From positions 23,364,283 to 23,428,282 of the forward strand of contig OY979716.1 of assembly GCA_963855995.1 (NCBI GenBank): 64,000 nt of DNA, read 5' to 3'. Below the pieces are notes generated by a model that searched no databases, was not told where the DNA came from, and was given only the letters and a program-made list of their open reading frames with translations. The position numbers were made by a program, and so were the translations under genes. The first letter of the stretch is position 1. Every line of letters starts with the position of its first letter. Source of the stretch: Muricea muricata (Eukaryota > Cnidaria > Anthozoa > Malacalcyonacea > Plexauridae). This document shows, in pieces, positions 24,265 through 35,209 of this stretch.

Positions 24265-27200
24265 TTAATTTAAGTAAAGTACTTCCACTTCTGATGGGGT
24301 GAATTTGTAGCTCCCGCCAAGCAGGGAGCGTGTGTTGGTTTCTTCGAAAGTGTAACCATGTGGGAGGTTGTAGCTGTAACCAAAATTTGTGTAGGAATTG
24401 GTGTTTGATTTTGCGTCACTGGCAACGTGCAAGTCATGACCCCCACCAAATGTTGGTGCTTTACGGTGAATTGCATAGTGCTTCCTCGCGTCTTTCGGCG
24501 TGGACTTGAAAGGCGCCAGACCATCGTTATTACGTAGAGAATATATGAAAGATCCTGGAGCAGGTACATATATACCTACTAAAAAATGTCAGAAACTTGA
24601 TGGAAATGGATAAATATTTCATGATGAAAAACGACTACTGATTGTTTCATAGACTTGCCACAAGTTTCTCTCTAATTGTGCACAGAAACGAAATTGGGCT
24701 TGAGAAACTTGGGAGCGAGCAACAAGGGAGCAATCTTGCTTATTGAAAATAATACAGATTCAGGACACATGTGATGCAGTTGACGAGTTTGAAGAAAAAA
24801 GTAGAAATATATTTCCCCCATCTTCAAATTTTAAAGATGTTGTTCTGTGTTTCGGTTCTGCTTATAACAAAGGATGACCCACAGGTGCAAACATTGCCCA
24901 AATTTTGTATTTTTAGAACTTTTTCTGGATTGAAAATCTGGTGTATATTCATTTCTGAGCATAACAAACCAGAATAGTGTCAGTTAGTGATATTGTATTT
25001 TACAAATATAGAAGTTCAAATTGTAAACAAAGCGTTTGTTTACACATTACGGGCATTGCAACACTATGCAATTTAGAGTCGCGTATACCTGAACTAAGAC
25101 CCCCAAGAAGGTGTAGCAACAACCTGGTACCCAGGCTCCTATCTGCGCTCGCGGGAGGACACCGGGAGCTAGGTTGGTGCAGGAGGGCACCGGCAGCGTA
25201 GAAGTACTAGGTTGGTGTGGCAACTGTACTTTTTGACTTATTGTTCAACAAACTAGGCTTTTCTCTATATCATCAAAGAAAAACTTTAAAGTAACTTGGG
25301 AAAAAATGTACAAGAATAAAAATAAATCATGTCCGCGATTTCCGACCATGTAGTTGCGATAATCAGATTATCAACACTTCAGTCGATAAGATCATATGAC
25401 AATGCTGAAGAATGATGTGTAACAATGCACCTATAGTAAATGTCAATAATAATCATAAATTCAAACTTACATCCAGCCCATGTAACAGTACAATATCCAC
25501 CAAAAATAAGATTTTTCGAATCCTTGACAACTTTGACAATGACCAAAGTAGGTACTTTGCCATCACAATTACTGTGAAATGTTGAAACTGCCCAACCGTC
25601 CCTGGTGGCTCGCCAACATGCTGTCCAATTTCCCGTCTTTGGCAACCATTCTCCCAATATTTTTGTAAAGTTCAATGCCATCAGCTCAGACGAAAGTATT
25701 TGTGAATCAAAACCGTCAACTAAATGTGATGTTTAACGTAGGAATATCTTGAGAATGTGAATTAATGTAAATTATAGACATGCCGCGCAGCTGCATGCTT
25801 CTATGGTTGTATTTGGTAACTGAAACTTCACAATGAAAAGGACGTTCAGCAATAATGGTATTTACCAAACAAGCAATTCTTTAAAAACTTGCGCTGAGAG
25901 TTTTGTTAATAAGTAACGAACTGAAGATGTAATTCTAACGATGTAATATTTAGAAATTTCCCCCATACAACATGCAGAAATATTAAACACATTTCTTACC
26001 TGTACAATTCTTCCCGTTTCCATGGAAACCATTTTTGCAGGCGCAGTTATATGATCCTTGAGTGTTTGTGCATTTAGCATTGATGTGGCATTCGTTGGTC
26101 CAGTCGTTCGAACATTCGTCTATATCTAATCTATCTAAAAACTTTGGAGCCGAAAGCTACGTGCCCAAAAATGCTCGTGAAGTAAAGAACGAAGCGTGTA
26201 CTGCTATAAGGTAAGTTGGGCAACAATACTTTGTTGATGTGCTATTATACAATTGTTGTAGATTTACAGTGTGAAATATGGACGACTTTCGTTCGTATGT
26301 ATTACCATATTGATATGTTTGCATATACTTGCGTTGGGTGCAAAGGTCAACTCGATTTCAAAACAATGTTGTGTACTTTATAATTTATGTTGTAAACTTT
26401 GTAAAATCACTGAAATGCAATATAAAATTTTAAATCACAACACGACAGTGTGTTATATTGTGTATATTACCATTTATGAACCAAAGTTCTGTTGATCTAT
26501 TTAATAGTATTTATTTCTGAAATATGACATTGCCTGTGGTATTGTTGGATACTATAGATATAAGTGACATTACTTATTTTTGAATATTTCTACTAGATCT
26601 GATATCTCTGGTGATTGTCTTAACAGTTCTGTGTCTTTGGTACTGGTAGGCAATAACAGTTTAGCTCAACCTTTGAGAATTTTAACTTCTTGAGCTTTAC
26701 ATTCATGCTAATTTTTATTCACAACACCCTTTTCTTGTCTGTTATGAAAGAGCATGATAAGTACTATTGCCTTAAAAAGAGCATGATAAGTACTATTGCC
26801 TTCGAAGACCTTGTGTGTGTCCAAAGATTGTTTTGATAGTAATCTTACTTAAGAGGACTTAGTGAGGAAAGAGGCTATTTTGAATTGTAGTAGTCACAAG
26901 TGGTCATCATTTCTATGCATTTTGGGTCTTTCATCTGTTTAGTGAGGTACAAATATGTGTATCTACTACCCTGATTGTGGTGAGCTGCAATATAAATTGC
27001 TTTTAACCACCTAATTAAACCTCACCAGCATAATCACAATATAGATTTAGATGCAATTCACCTGTTGTTTTGTTTTGAACCTGGTAAAAACTTTTAGCCT
27101 AATCATTTTGTTCTTTACTTTTTCATCCTTATTATTTAGTATTTAATAATAGGTGATAGAAACCATATTGGTGTCTAGCAAAATAAAACAATATTTGGTG

Positions 27201-29785
27201 TCAACAGTCTCCTTGTTCATAATGGCACAATCTCCATACAAACAAAAAAAGAAATCTTTTGTGTATATGTGTTTACTAGCAACTAATTATAAATCACAAA
27301 CTCACACAAGTATAATAAACTAAAGCTTGTGTCGGATTAATCTCTTTATGCCTTTCCTAAGCATGCTGATGAACCTGATTTTGGGTGAAACAGCAGTGGA
27401 GTTCAAATGTGGCTGTAACAAAGTTAATGCTAATATGATGACGTCATCGTATTGGTGACGTCATCACTATGACGTCATCACTGCCCAAAATTTTTGACTG
27501 ACGTTTAAAAAATCCTAGATCCGCCCCTGGTCTGTGCCCACTAGGCGACTAATCGCTGCAGCGCCTGTTTGGTATAGTATGGAACACTTTATTTAACCAC
27601 GCATATGTTTCGTGTGAACAGGAGAATTTAGTGACAATTTGTTTCTGCGTGCTACCGTATTTGTTTGATTGGAATGGTTTGATTTTGTGTGAGATATCCG
27701 GATCGCAGCGACAGGACTAGAAGCTTGAGACTTGTCCCTCACTTATGACCTGACTGTACACACGAAGCGATTTGTTGTTGGACATTTTGTAGCGACTTGC
27801 TTTCTAGTGTGTACCGACCTTATTAGGCCCCATACAACAACATAATTTTAAATTCAATTACTTTTTAAACTTGCAAATATATTGTAGAATATTACTTTTT
27901 CTAAGAATATAACTTTATAATAAGCCAAATCCTTCTGAGAATAGCTTTTCTTATGAAGTAGTATTATAATAGCAATCCTCATTGTAAGAACAAATTTTCT
28001 TATTTCAAGAATATTTAGTTTCAAAGATATTTTTGAAAAGAATCTATTTCTTATTCCAAGAAACATATAGTTCTTGGTAAGAATATCTTTTCTTGTTTCA
28101 AGTAAAATCGATTCTTGCCAAGAAGAATTTTCTTGAATTTTCTCATTTTAAGCAAAAGTTTGCTTGAAATAAGAATTTTGCAAGAATTTTATTCTTGTTA
28201 AGAATTTTCAATTTTGCTGTGCAGCATAAGTCCACAAGTAAAGATAGTACTTTGCACTGTACTATTTCGACCAAAATAGACAACTATTTTCGCCTTAAAA
28301 TCTTAACTTACTTAATTTATAATAGCATGTCAATTGTAATATAAGGACGAAATGAATAAAGATGGCATAGCCAATTATATATAACTAAACAGGGTGCATC
28401 AAAAAGAAAGCTTTTGAGAAATTTTTTTCTTAAAACAACAATTTTCTCTTAAAATACGAACTGGAATTTTTCACAGATACCTTTTTCACAGAACTCTCCT
28501 TCGTATCCATCCTTACATTGACAGGAGTAAGGTTTAACTGGATCCCAGATCGCTGTTCCACCATTATGACATTCAATAGTTTCCCCTCTGCAGGATAGCT
28601 GGAATATAATTAGATTAAGGGCACATGTGTCAAAAATACTAGCTGGAAACAAATCGAATAATCACAAAATAAAATAGGTACGCAAAATTTCAAATAATAG
28701 GTATTTTGTGCTTATGCTTCACGCAATTTTAACTTTTATTTATCATAAGCATTAGTTATAAGTACTGATAGATAGTTAGTTTATTCTGGGCTTTCATGGC
28801 AGTACACACTGAATTGCAGAAGCTTTACAATTTTTAAAACACAAGTTGTAAAACACTAACTAAAGTATGATATCACAATGCCATACAAAAAGTCAATTCA
28901 TTGAATTGTAAAGGCATGCACTACTATTCATATAGGAAATCTGTTTGTTTGGCAAGAAGGAATAGTAAATGTTCTGTTCTTGCCTTATGTTACAAGTGGT
29001 TTTCTTAAATTAAATAGTACAAGAGCATGCAAATCTTTTTCTCAATTTATCAAAAACTTATTTACAAAGGTCTGACAAAGTCCTAATCTGCGTTTTTAGA
29101 AGATAGAAAGTCCAGATTTAAACAGCGCTTCTTTATACGTGAGATCATACCCGGATATTATGCACATAGCCCTTTTCTGAATTCTTTCAAGTGAAAGACT
29201 ACGACAGGCAAGGCGTCATGGTAGACCTCACAGGCATAAGTTAGTATTGCAATTGATTGAGTATAAGCTAGAAAATCGTGCTAGCTCTTGACTTGGAACT
29301 TTAGCGTGTTTCAATTGTACAGGAAATAAAGTCTCTTGGCTGCTTTTTGACAGTAGCATCTATATGGGAATTCCGCTAAGATTATTTTCAAAATGTACTT
29401 CTAGTATCCTGGCAGAAGTAACAAGATTAACTATTGATTTATCAATATGGCTCTTGATTTGTTGATATATTCGCAATACACTATTCGTTTATATATTAGC
29501 AAAACACGACGTTGCCAAATTTTTGATAAAGATGTTAAATACTTACCAACATGCTTCGATCAACATTAACCTTTTGAAATGTCCAAGTTTCGTTCTTTTG
29601 CTCAACATTCTGCTCAAATATAGGTTTCGTTGTATTAGTCAGTTGACAGTTTGGTGTTTTTCCATCAACATTTTTCTTGTAATTGGTCGCAACACAAAAG
29701 CGATGCGCTGCGCAGTGATGAGCACAAAAAGCATAAATCGATTCCGTGAATTCTGCTATGATGTTGGCTTTTAGACGAGAAACAT
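24265..29785 (-). CDS. Secreted PAN-like/EGF/TLDc protein, exons 2-6
   Basis: Five exons with matching phases: 29785-29547, 28598-28481, 26125-26000, 25719-25471 and 24575-24265 (stop 24267-24265). Exon 2 needs a phase-1 donor and encodes a PAN/apple-like cysteine domain (FCAHHC...NYKK...NCQLTN...WTFQK). Exon 3 is an EGF-like domain, ECHNGG to GYEGEFC, that lacks the usual third cysteine (HNGGTA). Exon 4 is a calcium-binding EGF (DIDEC...NECHINAKCTNTQGSYNC). Exons 5-6 form a TLDc domain: WRATRDGWAVSTFH, IFGGYC, GSFIYSLRNNDG, APTFGGGHDLHV and the C-terminal SYKFTPSEVEVLY. The protein is expected to be extracellular, given cysteine-rich domains and upstream signal-peptide exons. TLDc is better known from oxidation-resistance proteins, and its extracellular role is unknown. 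No body frameshifts were seen. Exon 1 is taken from one of the cassettes at 37562-57046. Confidence 0.85.
27439..27477. promoter_or_regulatory. Three CRE palindromes
   Basis: TGACGTCA occurs at 27439-27446, 27456-27463 and 27470-27477. They lie in the intron between exons 3 and 4 of the TLDc gene. They would bind CREB/ATF proteins if used; alternatively this is a small tandem repeat. Confidence 0.5.
27840..28222. repeat. AAGAAT/TTCTT-rich repeat, copy 2
   Basis: Same composition and CACAGCAAAATT terminus (here as AATTTTGCTGTG at the right end) as 8046-8460, in opposite orientation. Located in an intron of the TLDc gene. Confidence 0.6.
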
Positions 29786-29929
29786 CTGAGATTAATAAGT
29801 AAGCTATTTAAATTAGACGACTTTGAAGAGACAGGGTCAAAACAAACAACGGTGAACCATAAAAAAACAGTCCTTTTCCCAATAGTAGTTGTATTACTCT
29901 GGCATTTTGAAAACGGAAATAATTAGTAT

Positions 29930-30540
29930 TCAAAATAGCGGCGGATGCCACGTCATCATATGATGTCACCTAAGCATAACGTGATGACGATAACGTTACG
30001 AGCGCCTAACTCTATAAAGTCATCACGTGATGTAACTTGACGTCGTAGCGTTATTGGTGGTCAGTATAACGTCATGTGACGTAGCGGGCGCTTGACCGTA
30101 GTGGCAGCGGAAGTAATAAGTATTCAAAATCGCAGTGCCTCATTTGGTGAGAAAAGTAATGAGTATGCAAGATGTTGACGTCAGTTATGTTGAAGTAACG
30201 CTACGTAAACGTGATGACGATAGTGGGTGTCACGTGACGAAGTGTAGCGCTACGAGTGTAACGTCGCAGGGTGTCTCCAGTAGCGAAGCCGAAAATTTGG
30301 TCATGCTATGCAAATTGAAGCCTTTTCATTATTCATTTCTTTGGATATTGACTCCCTATACGGTCTATAAACACTGAAAATATCGAATTTGCATGACCAA
30401 ATGTCCGGCTGGCTTCTCCAGTGGGTGTCACGTGACGCGTGTAACATTACAGGGTGTATCGTTACGGTGTCTAATGACGTATTTGCGAAATGATCATAAC
30501 TTCGTTGCTGGTGCTTAAACCACAATACTTAAAATGGCTG
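29930..30540. repeat. GTCACGTGACG-rich region
   Basis: Many CACGTGAC, TGACGT, GTAACG and AGCGCTACG words in direct and inverted order. The region is interrupted by a foldback at 30284-30416. No gene. Confidence 0.55.
30284..30416. repeat. Foldback element with 8-bp flanking duplication
   Basis: The ends GAAGCC and GGCTTC cap inverted TTTGGTCATGC segments. The flanks read TCCAGTAG (30276-30283) and TCCAGTGG (30417-30424), an 8-bp duplication with one mismatch, as for hAT-type elements. The internal TATACGGTCTATAAA recurs at 57850-57864. Confidence 0.65.
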
Positions 30541-31760
30541 CCGGCGCTAATAATTTAAATATTCAAGATGGCGGCTATTGTCAGCATGACAACTGTATGG
30601 GGATAATGTTATGGTGGTAATAACGTTATGCCTAATATGGTTAAGTACACATTTAAATGAGAACAAAAACAGAAATTAAACGAATTCTTGATACACCAAA
30701 AAACTAGACTGAAGCTTGACCGGAGCTTGATGGAAGCTTGGCAGAAGCCTTACAGAATTTTTAGATCACTGTTTTTCAAAGCAACAGTATATGTAAAACA
30801 TGTTTCTGTCTAAACGTGAATCATTTTTGCGCAGCAGCCATGTAAATGCGATTTCCTTAGACCTGTTGTCTCTGCGGACGAGTTGATTTGGAGAATAGAC
30901 AAGTTCATGGCTTGTCTTCCAAGGAGAGAAAACCCTATCTTAAGCAAGCCAAGGTGTCGTCATGGTAAGCTTCGTGCCTACCTCCATCTGCGAACACTGA
31001 AAAGCCAAGAGAAAGCGTGTATGCGCTATCTGCAAAGAGACCAAGAATAGGCGCAGCGCGAACGACAACGACGTTGGCAACCAACTTAAATCCGGAATTT
31101 AACTTCCGTCATAAGATCCCACTATGGGTTGTGGGCCCCATACAAAGCGAAATAGAGTATTTTGTCCACCAATTTTTTTGAAAAACAGCCGTATATATCG
31201 TGTATTATATGTATAAAAAGAGTATTCGCATTTTTGGTACAACAATCAACAGCAAGAATGTTACGAAGAGTTCAAAGAGACTGTCGGAGAAATCACCGGT
31301 TTGAATGAGGGGTGCGCGAACTGTCTGAGAAACTGTGTGAAGTTCATCTCCTGCACAACACATGATCATCATTTACTTCCTGCTTGATTTGTCTTTTGGC
31401 AAGCATTTCATCCCGCCTGCTTATTTCGTTTGGATATTTCAATCAGTTCTCACGATACGGGCAAGGAAACGCTTTCTAAGGATGCCCTTCTGTCTATGAA
31501 GATTGTGTCCGAGCAGTGGACAATTTGTAGAAGAATAAACTGGAAATCACGGGAACCACTGAGTATTTTGATAAAATAAAATACAACGAAAACTACGAAA
31601 ATTGACATTATAATAAACTTTTATTTCAACGTATATATATATATATATGAGTAAATTGATTGTGGATGGCGGAATCATATATAGTTTATAGTGCTCAATA
31701 CCGAAGTAGAGCGTATAATAGATCAATCAATGCACACTGGTTTACTTCATAAAAACTTTA

Positions 31761-31817
31761 TTTGCTACAAATTTGTTTCGTGTGGTAAGCAGCGCTTACC
31801 ACAGTCGTCAGGCAACT
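31761..31817 (-). ncRNA. Hammerhead ribozyme of a PLE (well-formed)
   Basis: Read on the minus strand: stem I strand UUGC, CUGACGA core (31811-31805), a 10-11 bp stem II with a short loop (31804-31780), GAAA (31779-31776), the self-complementary stem III CAAAUUUG (31775-31768), the GUA cleavage triplet, and the second stem I strand GCAA. All conserved core positions are present. This is the minimal short-stem-III form known from Penelope-like elements. It lies about 80 bp 3' of the PLE coding end at 31900. Confidence 0.8.
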
Positions 31818-31899
31818 GTCGCTATTGATATTATTAACTAGGTTATATACATGATAGCTGTCATGAATGTTTGATGTGACACGCGCGTAGACAGGAAGC

Positions 31900-33206
31900 T
31901 CAGGATTTCAATGAGGTGTTGGATAGCAAGTATTTTTTGCGATGTCTGCAACTGGATATTAGTTCGTTTCTGGGGTTCAGCGAGCTTAATTTAGGTTGGC
32001 AAATTATTACATATTTTTCGTGTAAGCACAAGTCGCATTTTTTTCTCGTGTTGGAATAAGGTTTACAACGTTTTAGGATTCGCCACTTTATTGTATGATC
32101 CACATTGCGTTGTTTGAGTGTCCAAATGTACTTGCTTAATTCAGTGGCATGCTTCTGCTTTTCGTTTCTGAATAAACTCGTATGGTTTAAATACCGGGTT
32201 TTGAAGTTGTTTTCCGTTAGCCCCACATACGTCTGTTCTTCACCGGTGTCGTCTCGGGTGACTGTGGCTTGGTAAACTATGCCCGAGGCTTGGCAGTTTC
32301 CATCTAATGGGCACTTTTCTTTATGACGGCAATTGCATTCTTTGCTTCTGGTGTCGGTTGGCTGCGAGACGCTGTTTAGAATGTGTTTGTTGTGGGCTGA
32401 AATTATGTTATGCATATTAGGCATGCAGCTGTAGCTAAGTTTCACCGTGTTTCTGTTGAAGATCTTTCGAAGGGCATGCGTTGGGGGGAAACTTTCGTCG
32501 ATAATTCTCAAGAATTTCCGGCCGATGTTGGTGGCGACATTGCTGCCGTATGGCGGGTTGAACCACACGGCATTTCTATTTCTTGTGCGCTTTTTTCTTT
32601 CTTCTGGTGGTTTGAAGTTTAGTTTAAACTTGTAGCCACTTTTCGTCAAAGCTTCTTGGTAGGGTTGCACAGTTTCAACAAACGCTTTTTTGTCCGAAGA
32701 TATTGCTGATAATCTTCCGTTAATGGCTTCGGGGATATGATACTGCGTAAGATTGAAGGCGGGTGGTTGCTGCTAGAGTTGACGTACTGGATTGTGTTAC
32801 CGGGCTTCGTGTAGGGCTTAAAAGTTCCAGTTCTCATGTCGAGTGTGACATCAAGGAAATGGACACATTTCTTGTTGGCTTCAATTGTCAGCTTTAAATT
32901 GTGGTCAGCGAAAGTTCTGCATATTAGCTTCTTTATAATTTCAATCTTTCTCGGGGTTTCATCAAACGCCCCCACTCCGTCATCTCTATAAAGGCCCAAT
33001 TTCTTCCTGTACTGTGGGGATAATTTAGATAACAGATACGAGCCGACTAACTCGCAAGTTTCCGCGCCGTCGTAGCTGCCCATGGTTACGTCGAATTGCG
33101 TTTTGCTACACTTCTTGCACCAGGCTTCGTTATCGTTGAAAAGCAGTGATTGCTTGGCTTGGATGATCAATGCTTTCTCTTCATCAGTTATGTTATCGAA
33201 GCCCTT
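31900..33206 (-). pseudogene. PLE copy, left arm of an inverted pair
   Basis: Reads leftward and is nearly identical to the copy at 33207-34517. The YRDDG RT box (GLYRDDGVGAF) is intact. The GIY-YIG part (GIVYQATV...TYVGLTENNFKTRY) and a C-terminal Cys/His segment (CDLCLHEKY) are present. A 5-bp insertion near 32736-32740, absent from the right arm, shifts the frame between the RT and the linker. The 5' part of the RT is missing; the copy ends at the inversion junction near 33206. The hammerhead ribozyme and a tail with GTGCTCAATACCGAAGTAGA (31692 onward) lie 3'. Confidence 0.9.
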
Positions 33207-34517
33207 AATTTTGCATCCAAGTATGATAGCATAACTGATGAAGAGAAAGCATTGATCATCCAAGCCAAGCAATCACTGCTTATCAACGATAACGAAGCCT
33301 GGTGCAAGAAGTGTAGCAAAACGCAATTCGACGTAACCATGGGCAGCTACGACGGCGCGGAAACTTGCGAGTTAGTCGGCTCGTATCTGTTATCTAAATT
33401 ATCCCCACAGTACAGGAAGAAATTGGGCCTTTATGGAGATGACGGAGTGGGGGCGTTTGATGAAACCCCGAGAAAGATTGAAATTATAAAGAAGCTAATA
33501 TGCAGAACTTTCGCTGACCACAATTTAAAGCTGACAATTGAAGCCAACAGGAAATGTGTCCATTTCCTTGATGTCACACTCGACATGAGAACTGGAACTT
33601 TTAAGCCCTACACGAAGCCCGGTAACACAATCCAGTACGTCAACTCTAGCAGCAACCACCCGCCTTCAATCTTACGCAGTATCCCCGAAGCCATTAACCG
33701 AAGATTATCAGCAATATCTTCGGACAAAAAAGCGTTTGTTGAAACTGTGCAACCCTACCAAGAAGCTTTGACGAAAAGTGGCTACAAGTTTAAACTAAAC
33801 TTCAAACCACCAGAAGAAAGAAAAAAGCGCACAAGAAATAGAAATGTCGTGTGGTTCAACCCGCCATACGGCTGCAATGTCGCCACCAACATCGGCCGGA
33901 AATTCTTGAGAATTATCGACGAAAGTTTCCCCCCAACGCATGCCCTTCGAAAGATCTTCAACAGAAACACGGTGAAACTTAGCTACAGCTGCATGCCTAA
34001 TATGCATAACATAATTTCAGCCCACAACAAACACATTCTAAACAGCGTCCCGCAGCCAACCGACACCAGAAGCAAAGAATGCAATTGCCGTCATAAAGAA
34101 AAGTGCCCATTAGATGGAAACTGCCAAGCCTCGGGCATAGTTTACCAAGCCACAGTCACCCGAGACGACACCGGTGAAGAACAGACGTATGTGGGGCTAA
34201 CGGAAAACAACTTCAAAACCCGGTATTTAAACCATACGAGTTCATTCAGAAACGAAAAGCAGAAGCATGCCACTGAATTAAGCAAGTACATTTGGACACT
34301 CAAACAACGCAATGTGGATCATACAATAAAGTGGCGAATCCTAAAACGTTGTAAACCTTATTCCAACACGAGAAAAAAATGCGACTTGTGCTTATACGAA
34401 AAATATGTAATAATTTGCCAACCTAAATTAAGCTCGCTGAACCGCAGAAACGAACTAATATCCAGTTGCAGACATCGCAAAAAATACTTGCTATCCAACA
34501 CCTCATTGAAATCCTGA
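33207..34517 (+). CDS. PLE copy, right arm of an inverted pair (open frame)
   Basis: An open frame of about 436 residues from the junction, starting EALNFASKYDSITDEEK. It encodes the back half of the RT, with YGDDG in place of YRDDG, then the linker, the basic ERKKRTRNRN region, LSYSCMPN, a Cys-rich CNCRHKEKCPLDGNC linker, and a GIY-YIG endonuclease (GIVYQATV, YVGLTENNF, conserved N-H downstream). It ends with SCRHRKKYLLSN. The N-terminal RT blocks are missing, so it is not an autonomous element. Similarity to the left arm stops just past the stop codon, so no ribozyme follows. The nominal Met codons at the 5' side lie in the other arm and are not a real start. Confidence 0.85.
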   Translation, partial: NFASKYDSITDEEKALIIQAKQSLLINDNEAWCKKCSKTQFDVTMGSYDGAETCELVGSYLLSKLSPQYRKKLGLYGDDGVGAFDETPRKIEIIKKLICRTFADHNLKLTIEANRKCVHFLDVTLDMRTGTFKPYTKPGNTIQYVNSSSNHPPSILRSIPEAINRRLSAISSDKKAFVETVQPYQEALTKSGYKFKLNFKPPEERKKRTRNRNVVWFNPPYGCNVATNIGRKFLRIIDESFPPTHALRKIFNRNTVKLSYSCMPNMHNIISAHNKHILNSVPQPTDTRSKECNCRHKEKCPLDGNCQASGIVYQATVTRDDTGEEQTYVGLTENNFKTRYLNHTSSFRNEKQKHATELSKYIWTLKQRNVDHTIKWRILKRCKPYSNTRKKCDLCLYEKYVIICQPKLSSLNRRNELISSCRHRKKYLLSNTSLKS

Positions 34518-34822
34518 GCTTTGAATAATCTCACGCGACATTCCGCGAGAGCTACAGGCGCCTATTAAAAACAATGAAAAATGGCGGGAGCACACAAGAG
34601 TGTATGGATATTCTACGCTGTTTTTTACGTGGATTCACTGGAAATTTTACAAAACAAGATGTTCAAAAGACGGAAAAATTATTCAGCACTATTTACGTGA
34701 TGCCATTTGGCAAAGAACTTTGGGAAAATTGTTTATTTGCGTAAAAAACGAAATCTCGTATTCTCGAAGGTCCTGGTTATATTCTCAAATTGTCCTGGAC
34801 TTGAACAGTTACATATTTTCGG

Positions 34823-34972
34823 TATAATATATCATTTATAAACCCTCCGCTTGAATGATTCGGCAAAATATTAACCCTCAGTGATGATATTTCCCTCGGG
34901 AAATGTCATCACTTCGAGTTAATATTTTGCCGAACTACCCTCGCTTCGGGTCTATAACTGATATATATATAT
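34823..34972. repeat. Foldback element
   Basis: Outer arms pair TATATCATTTATAA with a diverged complement. Inner arms pair TTCGGCAAAATATTAA with TTAATATTTTGCCGAA and GATGATATTTCCC with its complement. It lies between two PLE copies. Confidence 0.75.
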
Positions 34973-35209
34973 TAATGAATATAAATAATATATCCACTGT
35001 TTCCAATTCATGCAAATAGAGTGCTCAATACCGAAGTAGAGCGAAATAGATAAACAGATAAAACAACTTTGAGTTACTTCATATATTTTATTTATTACAA
35101 GTTTGTTGTGTGGAATATGAGATGTATAATCGTGAGTGAAATGCGTGGTGTAATATGCGTAATGTAATATGTGTAATTTATGTCTAAATAAGGTATGCGT
35201 GTTTCGTGT

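Noticed and set aside
30865-31050. Open stretch on the plus strand (ADELIWRIDKFMACLPRREN...)
   Set aside because: Reads somewhat like coding sequence and ends at TAG, but I recognise no family and see no supporting exons. Not enough to call a gene.
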